Of a DNA stretch of 64,000 nucleotides, positions 12,075-24,437 are shown piece by piece. Position 1 is the first letter of the stretch. Each line of letters opens with the position of its first letter. The position numbers and the translations under genes were made by a program. The notes under the pieces were generated by a model. The model was not told the DNA's origin, did no database searches, and worked only from the letters and a program-made list of their open reading frames with translations. This DNA is from Parasponia andersonii (taxonomy: Eukaryota > Streptophyta > Magnoliopsida > Rosales > Cannabaceae), in the NCBI GenBank assembly GCA_002914805.1, contig JXTB01000256.1, positions 369,706 through 433,705 on the forward strand, written 5' to 3'.

Positions 12075-12850
12075 GCTACACCGTGGCGGTTAGGGTTATT
12101 AATTTATCTCGCGGGACCCGTCTCTAATAGGGGGGTTCGCGGGGACTATTCGGGGTCAAGGTTGGGGTTGAGTATGTAGTTACATACCCGAGTCGGGGTT
12201 GGGGGTAGCATTTCCTACCCCGAACCTGCTCCGATATAGTTATTACATTATTTTTTTAAAAAAATTATATATATATATATAAACATAACAAAAATGAAAT
12301 GTTGCCAATCCAAAGGTATTTTTTTTTTTTATCTACGTGTAGGTATTTTTTTGGTCATTGAATGATGATCCAACGGCTGTAATAAAGTACGTGAAAAGAC
12401 GTTCATCGTTAATATTATTTCACTCTCTTATATTTTACTTTAAATAAATATGCATGATAAATTTTCATTGGTCAAAATGATACTTATNGTATTTATGGAC
12501 TCATAGTGTTTTTCTAATTTTTGGACTTATGTTTTTTTTTGTTCTTGATGTTTTGTGTATTTTTTTTTTCTATTAAGATTAGAGTAGAATTTTTATCTCT
12601 ATGATATTTTTTTTAAAATCACTATATAATGTTGAACGAAGAGATAAAATAAATTTTTATCTCTAAAAATGAAACGTGACTAATTTTTTTTTTAATTATT
12701 ATTTTTGTCAAGAAAGAATTCATCGTATTAGGGATTCCCACCCCACTCCTACCAAAAATTCCCAGAGATGAGAACGCGGATACAATCTGAGAATGGGGAC
12801 TAAGGTCAGGACATTTCCCGACCCTGCCCCGTTTACATGCAGTACTAGTG
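12075..12850. mobile_element. Probable non-autonomous element with GC-rich ends
   Basis: GC-rich ends (about 12085-12235 and 12725-12840, with CGGGG/CCCCG motifs) enclose an AT-rich middle. The left end holds short hairpins, for example GTATGTAGTTACATAC and GGGGTAGCATTTCCTACCCC. The middle contains an inverted relative (about 12320-12490) of the tandem repeat at 666-1145. No transposase is visible. The ends show no clean terminal inverted repeat, so the class and exact limits are unsure. Confidence 0.4.
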
Positions 12851-14438
12851 AAAATAGACCGTGATACCGCGTCATATGGATTGATTTAATTTCCGGAACG
12901 AAAATTTGCTAAGAGAGCAAGAGTATATTTGATTAAATATTAAAAGAAATGAAAATCGATAAGAACAAATTGCCATGTCAAGTACGTTAAAATTGTGGAC
13001 TTAATGCAATTTGTTATCTTTAATCACGTGCTTAAACTTTAGCCATGTACAAACAACGGTAGGTAGCTTTATCATGATATGCCTAAAGGTAATCTCAAAG
13101 TCTAACCTTAATTTTTTTTTTTGACCTTTTCTGTTCTAACCAAAAACCTTAATTATATTTGTAGTGATACTTTGTGTCACACCATTAAGTTTTCCTTAAT
13201 TTAAGGGCACGCTCACTTAAAAGGAGCGAAGGAAACAAGAATGAGATACTAACCTTTGAAATCAAATATTTCCCATTCCTTTTATGTCCAATTCAATTGT
13301 AAATTTGTAGATCAATTCTTGTTTCTTTCCCTTTAGGGATGTTAAACGCGACCTACGGAAAAAATAAAAATCAGTGTTCTTAGGACTATTTTTTAGGATT
13401 ATCCGGAACTTTTATTATACCTAATAATTAAGTCTATTTCATTATTAATTTATACACGATTATGATTATTCGGAACGCATTGCTTTTATAGTTATAACCA
13501 ATAAAGTTATTATATATGCTTTCCTTTCTTTCAAAAAAAAAAGAAAAAAAAGAAAAGGAGATCGTCATCTAGATATTTGCGTGAACTAAACGAGGAGAGT
13601 CAATCTAATATAAAATTCTGAAGTGGTTAAAAGTGATCAAAGTTAGTGGAAAGTTAAAATATTTTTTAATGTGGATTAATGCTAATATTATTCGACTTAA
13701 GTGAGGTAAATTTCCACTATCTATAACTTCCATTTTTCAATAAGATGAATCATTGGATTTACGAACAAGAATGTTCAGAATATGTGTGACATATCAAGGA
13801 GGCCACAAATAGATAAGCTCACTTCCATTTCATGGATTCATTAGGATTTTGTTTTTGTTTTTCATCTTGATTTATTTCTTTAGCGCGTCTTAAATATATG
13901 GTAAACGTTAATGACTTTGATTTTCTAAATTTTATTCCATACCTTCTGAAAAGTGACTTATATAGCAAAATGACTGATTTTATCTGAAAAAAAATAATAT
14001 TCTAAAGAAAAAAATAGGGAACATTTTGGACAAATTTACCATTTTAAGAAAAGATATTAAAAATCCGGATCTTTTATTATAAATATTGAATAATCCATAG
14101 TCATCATCAACAGAACTCATTTAATTATTGGTTATGGCATATATGTCAAGATTGTAATATATAGGTGATCGCAAGTAGTTACCCTTGGTGACCACTATAT
14201 TTCATTAAAAACAACTTTCCAATTTTTAGTATCAAATTTTTAAGGGTATGTTTGGTATCATTTTTAAAAATAGTTTTATGGTTTTAGAATTTTTTTTTTT
14301 TTAAAAGTGGGGCTTAATTACTGATCACCACTTACTACAAATTTAAAAGAAAATATAACATACACACTCTACTAAAGTTTGGACCCCTGACCCTCCAAAC
14401 TCACACACACGTCCCTCAAGTCTTGGACCATTTAGAAT
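12851..14438. other. AT-rich intergenic stretch, no gene seen
   Basis: No homologous ORF, RNA gene or strong repeat structure is seen. GGGTATGTTTGGTATCATTTTT near 14247 resembles the edge of common plant MITEs, and a comparable inverted edge (CACAAACCAAACGGGCC) lies near 19815. The copia element between them may therefore sit in an older element. This is only suggestive. Confidence 0.4.
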
Positions 14439-14439
14439 T

Positions 14440-14919
14440 TGTGCAAATAAAAACAACAATTGTTTTCTTTCCTTTATTGGCTCAACTACTCAAGTGAGTT
14501 TTGTTAGTTTTGTTGACAAAAATGAAAAGGGAATTACCAATTGTAGCTATCAACCGAATACAAAAGGAGGGAATTTGACTTTATAGATAGAGCCTCTCTC
14601 ATTCATTAATATCATTCCAAAACAAAGAGAAAATCTCAAAACTGAGAGCGAAAGAAAGAAAGTTTTCAGTAAACGCTTAAGAAAAAGCTTTTGAAAAAAT
14701 TTTTATAAGAAAAATTCTTGGGTGTAATTGGGGTCAGGGATGTGAGTTGTGAGTGTTATAAATACCGTGTAAATTTTTCTCCCTATAGTAAAATATCTAT
14801 AGTAGTCCCGTAGACGTAGTTAAATTGGTGAATCACGTAAATTTGTATGTCTTCTTATTTCGCTTTATTTATTGCTTTCACAATTTTACGTGCCTATTGG
14901 GGAGGTTATTTCCCTAACA
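14440..14919 (+). repeat. 5' LTR of the copia element
   Basis: It aligns with the 3' LTR at 18993-19514 from the shared TTTTCTTTCCTTTATTGGCTC block to the common end TTATTTCCCTAACA. The first ~40 bases of the 3' LTR cannot be matched here, so the 5' edge is approximate. A TATA-like TTTATAGATAGAGCC motif lies inside. Confidence 0.8.
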
Positions 14920-14921
14920 AC

Positions 14922-14933
14922 TGGTATCAGAGC
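14922..14933 (+). other. Copia primer-binding site (initiator-Met tRNA)
   Basis: TGGTATCAGAGC lies two bases after the 5' LTR. It is the usual plant primer-binding site complementary to the 3' end of initiator methionine tRNA. Confidence 0.9.
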
Positions 14934-17900
14934 GCCAGGTTGAGTAATATTCATACGTACAGTATTATTCATGTATACAATACTATTCACACATACGGTA
15001 TTGTTCACTTATATAACAATTAACAATAACAAGCGATGGCTGGAGAAGATGGATCAGGATTCGATATCAACAAATTCGACGATTCATATTTCTCATTCTG
15101 GAGATTACAGATTAGAGATTATTTGCATAATAAGAAATTGCATCAGCCTCTGTCAGGGGTGAAACCAGAGAAAATGGAGGACAGTGAGTGGAAAGTCCTT
15201 GATCGACATGTATTAGGCATAATTTGATTAACGCTAATAAGGAATGTTGCTCACAATGTAGTAGAGGTGAAAACTACAGTGGAGATGATGAGTATCCTGT
15301 CAGATATGTATAAGAAATCGTCAGCAAATAACAAAGTTCATTTGATGAAGAAGTTGTTTAATTTAAAAATAGGAGAAAATACTTCAGTAGCAGTACACAT
15401 CAACCAATTCAACACGATCGTCTTACAATTGACGTATGTTGAAATCAATTTTGATGTGAGATTCGTGCTCTCATTCTTTTGGCGTCTTTACTAAATAGCT
15501 AGGAACCTATGAGAGCGGTGATTAACAATTCTATTGGCAAAGGAAAGTTGTAGTTTAATAATGTTAGGGATTGAGCTCTTGCCAAGGAAGTGCGAAGAGT
15601 AGATTTCGGTGAAGGAACATCATCGAGTTCTGCCCTAAATCTTGAGAATAAGAGCAGAAATAATGAGAGGAATTCTAACCGACGTCATGACAGGTCCAAA
15701 TTAAGGAATGGTAGAGACAAGTCCAGACCAAGAAGAAAATTAGAGTGTTAGAACTGTGGCAGGACTGGCCATTTAAAAAAGAACTGTAAAGTACCAAAGA
15801 AGGAGAACAACTCACATAATGCCAATGTTGTGATTGAGGAGGTACATGAGGCTTTACTATTATCTGTTGATAGTCTAATTGATTCTTGAGTTTTAGACTC
15901 AGGATTCTCGTTCTATACCACTGCACACCGAGAAATTATCGAGAATTATATTTCTGGTAATTTCTGTAGTGTGTATCTAGCCGATGGAGAACCATTGGAA
16001 ATTGTTGGTATGGACGATATTTGTTTGAAGATGTCAAACGGATCGGTGTGAAAAATCTAGAAACTAAGGCATGTACCAGGCTTAATGAGGAATCTTATCT
16101 CGGTGGGACAACTTGATGATGATAGATACAACGTGACATTTTATAATGGCTTGTGGAAGGTCAACAATAGAGTCATGGTTATTGCTCAAGAAAACAAAAC
16201 TGGGACTCTTTATACGACTTCCAGTTGCAGAGATATACTAGTAGCTATAGATACCAGTATTAATTCAAGCCTATAGCATCATAAATTTGGGCATATGAGC
16301 GAGAAGGGAATGAAGATAATGCTGTCAAAAGGAAAACTACTAGAGCTAAAGTCAGTTGAGCATAATCTCTGTGAAAACTATATTTTTGGCAAATAGAAAA
16401 AGGTTGGCTTTTCAAGAGGTGGAAGAGAACCACGTACGACAAAGTTAGAGCTAGTCCATACAAATATGTGAGGACTATCACTTGTGACATTCCTTGGAAG
16501 CTCAAGATATTATGTTACTTTCATTGATGATTCGAGTAGAAAGGTATTGGTTTATTTTTTAAAAAATAAATATGATGTGTACGATACTTTTAAGAAGTGG
16601 AGAACCATGTAGAAAATGAGACAAATTTGAAAATAAAGTATTTGTGATCTGATAATGGAGGATAATATGTAGATGATGCGTTTAAGAGATATTGTGCACA
16701 CACTGGGATCAAGATAGAGAAAACCATTCATAGAAAACCACAAAAGAATGGTGTAGCTGAGAGAATGAACAGGACCCCGAATGAACATACTAAGAGCATG
16801 GGGTTATATGTTGGATTGTTGAAAATGTTTTGGGTTGAAGTAGTTAATACTGTAGCATTTCTGATCAACATGGAACCCTCAACACCTCTTGATTTCAAAA
16901 TACTAGAAGAGATTTGGAGTGGTAAAAAAGTAAAACTTTCTTTCTTGAAAATTTTTGGTTATTTATCCTATATTCATATCAACCTTACTAGTCGAAGTAA
17001 GTTTGATCTAAAATCAAAGAAGTGCTACTTTGTCAGTTATGGCAACAATGGGTTTGATTATCGTTTTTGGGATAACCAAAGTTTGAAGATCATCAGGAGT
17101 AAAGATATTATCTTTAATAAGAATGTGTTGTACAAGGACAGGTTAGGCACCATAATCAATGGTGCATATCTTGAAGACAAGAAGACTAATAAAGTGTCAT
17201 TGAAAGACATCTCAGTAAATGATCTAAAAAACAGTAACCATGAAGAAGAGGTAGTTCCAAAAGTAGATCCGCAAACTCTTGTAATTGAACTCAGGAGATC
17301 TTCCAGAATTATTCGACCACCACAAAGATATTCTCCTACACTACATTACATTCTATTGACCGATAGAGGAGAGCCAGTGACTTATAAAGAAGCTATGTAG
17401 GATGATAAGTCAATCAAGTGAGAGTTAGCCATGAAAGATGAGATGGATTCACTGTCGTCCAATCAAACATAGGAGTTAGCTAAACTACCAGAAGGAAAGA
17501 AAGTACTACATAATAAGTGGATCTACTGAATAAATGAAGAATATGACGGTAGCAAGTGATACAAGGCAAGACTTATTGCAAAAAAATTTCAACAAAAGAA
17601 GGCACTGACTACACCGAAATTTTCTCTTCAGTGGTCAAACTGACCACAATCAGAATAGTACTCTGATTGATGGTTAAGGAAGACTTGTATCTAGAGTAGC
17701 TAGATGTCAAAATGATATTTCTTCATGGTGACTTAGAGAAAGAAATTTATATGAAGCAACCACATAGTTTAGAAGTACAAGGGAAGAAGAAAATGGTATA
17801 CAAACTTTAGAAGAGCTTGTATAGACTAAAACAAGCTCCAAGACTGTGGTACAAGATGTTTGATAGATTCATGAGTAATAAAGATTACTTGAGGTTCCAG

Positions 17901-18992
17901 GCAGATTTCTTTTATTATATGAAGAGGTTTGACAATTCTTATATCATTCTACTTCTATAAATAAATGATATGTTAATTACTGGAGTTTGCATAGAGAAAA
18001 TTGGCAAGCTAAAGAGGGAATTGTTAAAGGAATTCTCTACGAAGGATTTGGGAGCTACAAAATAAATCTTTGGGATGAGAATTTCTAGAGACATGATGAA
18101 TGAGACATTAAAGCTATCATATGAGGAATATATAAAGAAGGTGGTTAGCAAATTCAATTTGGACTGAGCAAAGCCTGTGAGCACTCGTTTGGTTAGTCAT
18201 TTCAAACTAACCAAATAGCAGTCATTCTCAATGGAGATGGAGCATACCTACATGGTGAAGGTACCTTATGCATCTATTATTGGTAGTCTTATGTATGCTA
18301 TGGTATGTACTAGACTAGATATAGCCTATGTAATATGAATCGTGAGCTGGTGTATGGATAATCTAGGTAAACAACATTGGGAAGCAATAAAATGGATTCT
18401 CAGATATTTGAGAGATACAACAAACAAAGTCCTATGTTTTAGAAAGATAGATTAAGGCTTATAAGGTTATGTGGATGCTGATATGGCTGGTGATTTAGAC
18501 GACAGGAAGAATACTTTTGGATATGTATACACTATTGGAGGTACAACAGTTAGTTGGGTTTCTAAGTTGCAAAAAATTATTACACTTTCAACTACTGAGG
18601 CAGAGTACGTCGTTGTAACAGAAGTTTACAAAGAAATAATATAGCTAAAGTCTTTCTTAGAGGAATTAGGTCAAAAGCAAGAGAAAAGTATGTTGCATTG
18701 TGACAGCTAGAGGATGATTAATTTAGCAAGGAATCTCGTTTTTCATGCTAGAATAAAGCATATACAAATATGATATCACTTCATTAGATTAGCTTTGGAA
18801 GATGGAGTCTTAGTACTTGACAAGATTTCGAGAAGCAAGAATCTTGCAGATATGCTAACAAAGAAGGTGACCATTGACAAACTGAAGTTATGTTCAGTTT
18901 TAGTTGGCCTGCAAACATAAAGAGGAGAATGGACTATTGCATTGATCTAAGTGTATGAAGATAGATTAAAATCAAACTTCAAGTGGGAGAAT

Positions 18993-19514
18993 TGTAAAGT
19001 CAATAATAATGGTTGCATGCATTAAAATTGTGGGCACTTCCCACAGTAAGTCAAAAGAAAATAACAATTATTTTCTTTCCTTTATTGGCTCAACTACTTA
19101 GCTAAGTTTTGTTGACAAAAATGAAAAGGGGTCATCAATTGTAACTGCCAACCGAATACAAAGGAGGGGATTTGGCTTTATAAATAGAGCCTTTCTCATT
19201 CATTAATATCATCCCAAAACAGAGAGAAAATCTTAAAACTGAGAGTGAAAGAAAGAGAACTTTCAATAAAAGGTTAAGAAAAAGCTTTTGAAAGAATTTT
19301 TGTGAGAAAATTTATTGGGTGTAATTGGAGTCAGAGTTATGAGTTGTGAGTGTTATAAGCACAATGTAAATTTTCTCCTTATAGTAAAAGGTATAGAATA
19401 GTCCTATGAACGTAACCAAATTGGTGAACGATATAAATTTGTGTTTCTTCTCATTTCACTTTATTTATCACTTCAAAATTTTACGTGCCTATTGGACAGA
19501 TTATTTCCCTAACA
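18993..19514 (+). repeat. 3' LTR of the copia element
   Basis: It starts TGTAAAGTC directly after a purine-rich tract (AAGTGGGAGAAT, 18981-18992) and ends CCCTAACA. Its length is 522 bp with TG...CA ends. It contains TTTATAAATAGAGCC, a likely TATA box. Confidence 0.88.
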
Positions 19515-20820
19515 CATCAGGTATGCACCATAGAGAACAAGAGTATGGTAGATGCATGATCTTGACGATCTCAAGTCCTTCAGGCTCACAATCTCGATGA
19601 CGATCTCAAGTTGGCCATCGTAGTTGACGCCAGGAGGTTGTTGGCGAGGGTACCAGAGAGAGGGAGAAACTTTTGAGGAGTCAAACATGAAAACTAATAA
19701 ATAAATAAATCTAACAACACAACAAAAGTTTTTGAAAATGAAAAATTCCTGATTTGAAAAAAAATTTTTAAACCAAAAATGTTTTAAAAAAATTTTAAAC
19801 ATGAGTTTTGTAAACACAAACCAAACGGGCCAACTCTAACTTTTTCAAATTCAACATACGCGGAAAATAGTTTGTCCCGCCCGATCAAGCAACAGTGACT
19901 ATGTTCCAAATACCAGTATAACCTATGGGTCGTTGCCCATCATGGTGTCCTTTTGGATTGTTATTAAAGTGTTAATTTCAGTGATATATTTGACCAAGAT
20001 TATAAGGAATAATATCAAAAAAAAAAAAAAACTCATCATTTTTAGTCTTTTATAAAAAGAAATCTAATTTTTCATTTATATCAAACTAAATATTCAATTT
20101 ACATTTTCTTATCAAATAGACACATACCCACAAATTTGGTTAAAATTGAAACTTTAGATTGTTTAAAAGACACTTTTATTTTTAAAACTCATAAAACATT
20201 ATAAATAAAATATTAATTGTTTTGAACAATTTAAACTCTTTTTAGATTTGATAATTATTATTTTACCAAAATGATCGAGAAAAAAGAAAGAAAAATAAGA
20301 ATTTTTTAAAAAATTCTTGTCATTCTTTTCTTTTTTTTTTTTTTTTTTTTTTTCATTTTAATTGTTTTGAATAACTTAAACTATTAAGATAAGAATATAA
20401 AACAATTTTTTTAACTTCTATCATTCTTTTTTTTATAATTATTTTGGATAATTCAAACTCTTTTTATTTTTAATAATTATTATTTTCACTTAAAATATAT
20501 TTTTTAAAAAGAGAAAAAAAATAATAATTGGTTTCAATAATTATTATTTTTAATATATGTTTTATGAGTTTAAAGAGTAAAATTATCTTTTTCAACAAAT
20601 TAAAGTTTCAGCTTTAATTAAATTTATGGTCAGTGCTATTTGATAGGAAAATGAAAATTGAAGATTTGATTTGATATTAACGAAAATCAAGTTTTTTCTA
20701 ATTTAAATAAACACTGAAAATTATGGATTTTTTTAATATTATCGCAAGGTTTTAATTATAAGAAACGTAAAATCAGAAAAAGACGAAGGAAGGAAATCCT
20801 CTTTCCCGTGAAAATTCGAC
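19515..20820. other. AT-rich intergenic stretch
   Basis: No gene is recognised. Long A/T tracts (poly-T near 20330-20353) and low-complexity AT sequence make up most of it. Confidence 0.5.
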
Positions 20821-20827
20821 AAAAACC

Positions 20828-20833
20828 CACGTG
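20828..20833 (+). promoter_or_regulatory. G-box in the bHLH gene upstream region
   Basis: CACGTG lies about 220 bp upstream of the bHLH start codon. G-boxes bind bHLH and bZIP factors, so autoregulation is possible. This is inference from one short motif. Confidence 0.35.
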
Positions 20834-21049
20834 AGCAAAATGCTTCAATTATAATTTTCCAACTTGACGGCTACTTAAGTTTTAGTGACTCGGTTTTGAT
20901 GACGTGTTTGAGATGACGACCCGAGATGGGGATGTCATTTCGTTACTCGGCTTCTGTTTTGTTTTGTATGCAAGCTTTATGTATTGGGGGGTATATATCT
21001 AAGCTTCCAACTAACCTTATAATATTCACCCATTTTAGAGTAGTTCAGA

Positions 21050-21254
21050 GTGGAGGACTTGGCTACGAAAGAAGTAGTGGCTATGGATCAGGGAAGTCAA
21101 TCTTCTGTGACCAAAATTGAAAGAAGAATTGTTGAGAAGAATAGGAGAAATCAGATGAAAGTCCTCTATTCCAAGCTCAATTCTCTCCTCCCACCCCAGA
21201 TCTCCAAGGTCAGTACTATGCTCACTTACTCACTCACTCGATCTCCCCCGCGCC

Positions 21255-21287
<33 letters not shown>

Positions 21288-22336
21288 AATATACACACAT
21301 GTATGTATAGATAGGATATCCGTACAAATCACGTGTATGTACACATTTTTCTCAGAATAATGTGTGAGAACCTATATGCATGTATGTATATGCTAGATTC
21401 TCGTGATATTATGATTTGTATAAGAAACGTAGAAAATATATAAATGTGAAGATCAGAATTTACTTACGGTTCGTGACACATGGAGATTTAATTAATTAAT
21501 AAGCTCATCTTTGCTAAAATTCTTAATAGTTATAAGAAGGCATCATGAGATGTAAACACACATGACATATAGATAGCTGATCGATATAATTTCCAATTAA
21601 ATGTATCGTATTTTCATTTAGTACTTTGTAATATGTAATACTCATGATAATTATGAATATTAACAATTGTCCCCTATGATATTGGATGTAAATGCAGGAG
21701 GCGCCAACCTTACCTGATCAAATAGACGGAGCCATAAAGTACATAAAAAGCTTAGAGACAAAGGTGAAGAAATCCAAGGACAAGAAGAAGAGCTTATTGG
21801 GTGGTACAAAAAAAAGATCATATAGTTCTACTTTTAGTGACAACATGATCATGGCCACCGGCAGCCTAAGATCACCAAAGATTGAAATCCATGAGATGGG
21901 TTCGGTTCTTGAGATAGTTCTCATCACAGGTCAAGATAATCAGTTCATTTTCTACGAAGTCATTCGGATGCTTCACGAAGAACGAGCCGACGTTGTAGAT
22001 GCCAAATTTTCAGTCCTTGGAGACTCAATTTTCCACGTAGTACATGCAGAGGTATGTAATATTATGATCTATATTTCGTGTTTTATTGAAACGTTTGTAT
22101 TATGTTCTGTATGTTTCTAGAGAAAGTTTATTACTTGGATTGTTAATATATATGCATGATTTTGGCTTTCTTTGACGCAGATTGCTGACTCTATGTTTGC
22201 CTTTGGAGCTACAAAGATAAGTGAGAGACTTAAGAGATTTGTGAGTGGATCGTCTAGTGATGCAGAATTACAAGCAGATGATGATCAGCACTGGTGGGAT
22301 GACTTTGAAATCCATCCTGAAATGTTGGAGTTTTAA
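21050..22336 (+). CDS. bHLH transcription factor, bHLH162-like (three exons)
   Basis: Three coding exons fit GT-AG rules with phase-0 introns: 21050-21208, 21698-22051 and 22181-22336, giving 222 aa. Residues about 22-70 form the bHLH domain. The basic region IERRIVEKNRRNQMK keeps the Glu and Arg residues that contact E-box DNA. Helix 1 is VLYSKLNSLLPP, the loop spans the first intron, and helix 2 is LPDQIDGAIKYIKSLE. A Lys-rich stretch follows (about 72-90), then an ACT-like C-terminal part (roughly 105-190) and an acidic tail ending near DDFEIHPEMLEF. The basic region and loop resemble Arabidopsis bHLH162, in a plant subfamily of nuclear regulators with poorly known targets. No disabling change is visible. 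The start is the first ATG in frame with the domain; ATG at 21083 is an alternative. Confidence 0.9.
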
Positions 22337-23800
22337 GTACTTGTAATAAATAAATATTAGTACTGGGCAATATGCATACATTTCAGTTGTATCGATTCCC
22401 ATTTACATATATATAAATGATATCTATAACTACAAGTTCAGTATTAATTTAACAATATTGTTAGTGGTAGTTTCTATAGAGAATCGAATGAAAACTACCA
22501 TGAAATAATGTTCTTTTAACTGTGTAATTAGTACTATACGTATGCATATCTAGGCAGCCGTAGGGTAATTTTACTCTCCTTATTCACATTAAACCATATG
22601 TAAGATTGAGTGAGTGTGGGATTATATAACTAATTAGGACCAAGGAGGAAATAAAATTTTAATCTTATTACTTGGAATACGTGTGAAGATCTGATCAATA
22701 TACAATGTCACACCCTAATCATACCATATAAATACTATTCTGATAAATGAGTGGATATTTATTGATCTATTATAATATGTTGAAAGGTTTCAAATTGCTA
22801 AAAATGGAAGCAATAATATTTCTCAGAACTATATTTAAGGATTATAACTTCCTATTGACGTCTGACCTATTGAGCTATAAAAAGTTACATTTTGGTTAAA
22901 AGTCTTTGTTTTGGACATGCTAATTAAAATTTTCACGAAATTCTCTGTAATTCGTTCGAGCTAGCACTTTGGAAAAGAAGTCTCGTTTAAGTCCCTTATG
23001 TTAAAAATTCAGATGGGAAAGTGTTACGTGTCGAGCTAAAATGAAACCTTTTCTTCTTCTTTTTTTTTTTTTTTTTTTGAAGAAAATGGAACTTTTTATG
23101 AGCAATATTAAAGATCATTGTTCTTAAGTTAAAGTTTAGGGATTAAATTAGTCTCTTGTGATAGTGAAGGCACTAACATATAATTAAGGCACTAACATAT
23201 AATTTGTAGTTATCATAGAGTTCCTAAAATCCGTATTACGATTCACAACCTCCTTCCAACGATATATTGATCATGATATTTGAGGAATTACAAAACATTT
23301 TATTCCCATTTGTGAATAACAAGAGAGATCAAGATCGTTGATAGTTACCGATCGAGTTAATTGATAATTATTCTTCATTTCTACTGGAAATATTTCCTGT
23401 TGATAGCTGACGGTGTTGATTTTCATTATTTGATATTTTGCTTATAAGTTGAATCTACGGACTAAAATGTGAGGACTTTGTGATTACAGACATAATTTGA
23501 TGGTCAATCATGTCAACTTTTTTAGGTATCAAGTTTAAACTAGTACATATGCTAAGGTCTCTGTAGCAAGCTAGAAAAGTGCTACCGTTTCAGGTATTGT
23601 CATAACAAAATATACTTGCTAGTCTCTACATAACAATGTAGGTGTCAAAATTGACATTTCAATATGTAGTGACTAATAACAATAGTAATTATCAGAGTTT
23701 AAGAATAGAATTTCTTACTAATTCCTCTTGCATATGCATACGCTTCCTAAAAAAATATTACAAAGTTAAGATTTCGGGCACAATTAGTTAAGGCATATTT
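22337..23800. other. Intergenic region between the bHLH gene and the PPI-like cluster
   Basis: No gene is seen. The part at about 23080-23290 recurs in the same orientation at about 27185-27360. The part at about 23330-23900 recurs inverted at about 27360-27930. It is thus part of the duplicated unit of the PPI-like cluster. Confidence 0.6.
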
Positions 23801-23808
23801 TATATTGA

Positions 23809-24026
23809 GTTGACTTTCTTGGCGTGGGATGCAAGGGGAACAGCAGGAATGTCTTGGACGACTTAAAAGGGGCTTACATATGTCATTTGACCCAGCACTC
23901 TAAAAGGTGTATATATATATATAGTATGTATGTATGTGGGTCTGTACATTAATCAAGTTTGGGATAATCTTGTTCGATCCATTGGTATATTACTGCCCCC
24001 ATCGAGGAACAGTCTCTATACATTAG
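23809..24026 (+). promoter_or_regulatory. Promoter and non-coding first exon of PPI-like copy 1
   Basis: A block GTTGACTTTCTTGGCGTGGG (23809-23828) and a second CATTTGAC block (from 23884) recur upstream of the other copies. Both contain TTGAC, the core of the WRKY-bound W-box. A TATA-like run follows near 23908. The non-coding first exon ends ...CATTAG at 24026 before a GT donor. A 5'-UTR intron then runs to the AG at 24433-24434, just upstream of the ATG. The conserved ATCAG/GT junction in other copies supports this exon. Confidence 0.6.
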
Positions 24027-24437
24027 GTAAAATTTTTGTCCTGCGGCTTAGAGATGCATTAGCATGTTAATTTAATTTGTTTGGATCACCTATTTTGTAT
24101 TCATTGAATATTGTTACTATTGGGAAACATTTTTTTTGGCTTTCAAGACAGGTACTACTAGGAGACATTTTAAAAAAGTAGTATCAAATTGGAGAGTGAA
24201 TTCAACAAGTGTGAACTCAAAATCACCTTATATGCTCGGCGTCCACGTTACTGTTTACAATTCAGAAGTTTAAGCTGATATTAATTAGCAGGTCAAGTAT
24301 TGAATTTCACATTTTTCATACATGTTAGTACTTCTCAAAGTTTCTTACCTATTTCTCTCTGTAATTCTTTATCATTATTTGTTGTGAAACTGTGGATTAT
24401 TGGTTCCTAATATTTGGTTACGTATTAGAATCAGGTG

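Larger units (their letters stand above)
14440..19514 (+). mobile_element. Ty1/copia LTR retrotransposon, old and broken
   Basis: The element has two LTRs, a primer-binding site matching initiator-Met tRNA, and the copia order of parts. Gag starts near 15036 and has a CCHC knuckle near 15750. It is followed by a protease region, a GAG-pre-integrase and integrase region (about 16270-17000), reverse transcriptase (about 17450-18200) and RNase H (about 18470-18900, ending near a TTEAEYV motif). This order (integrase before reverse transcriptase) defines copia. The Gag N-terminus resembles the Tork group, tentatively. The coding region is broken many times (of the order of ten or more), so the copy is a fossil. 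The LTRs differ at roughly one base in ten by eye, pointing to an old insertion. Confidence 0.9.

Noticed and set aside
14922-14933. tRNA-like sequence
   Set aside because: It is only the 12-base primer-binding site complementary to initiator-Met tRNA, not a tRNA gene. The same holds for 58902-58913.
20926-21120. 64-codon frame overlapping the start of the bHLH gene
   Set aside because: It lies in a different frame from the bHLH domain and in its leader. An upstream ORF effect is possible but not supported.
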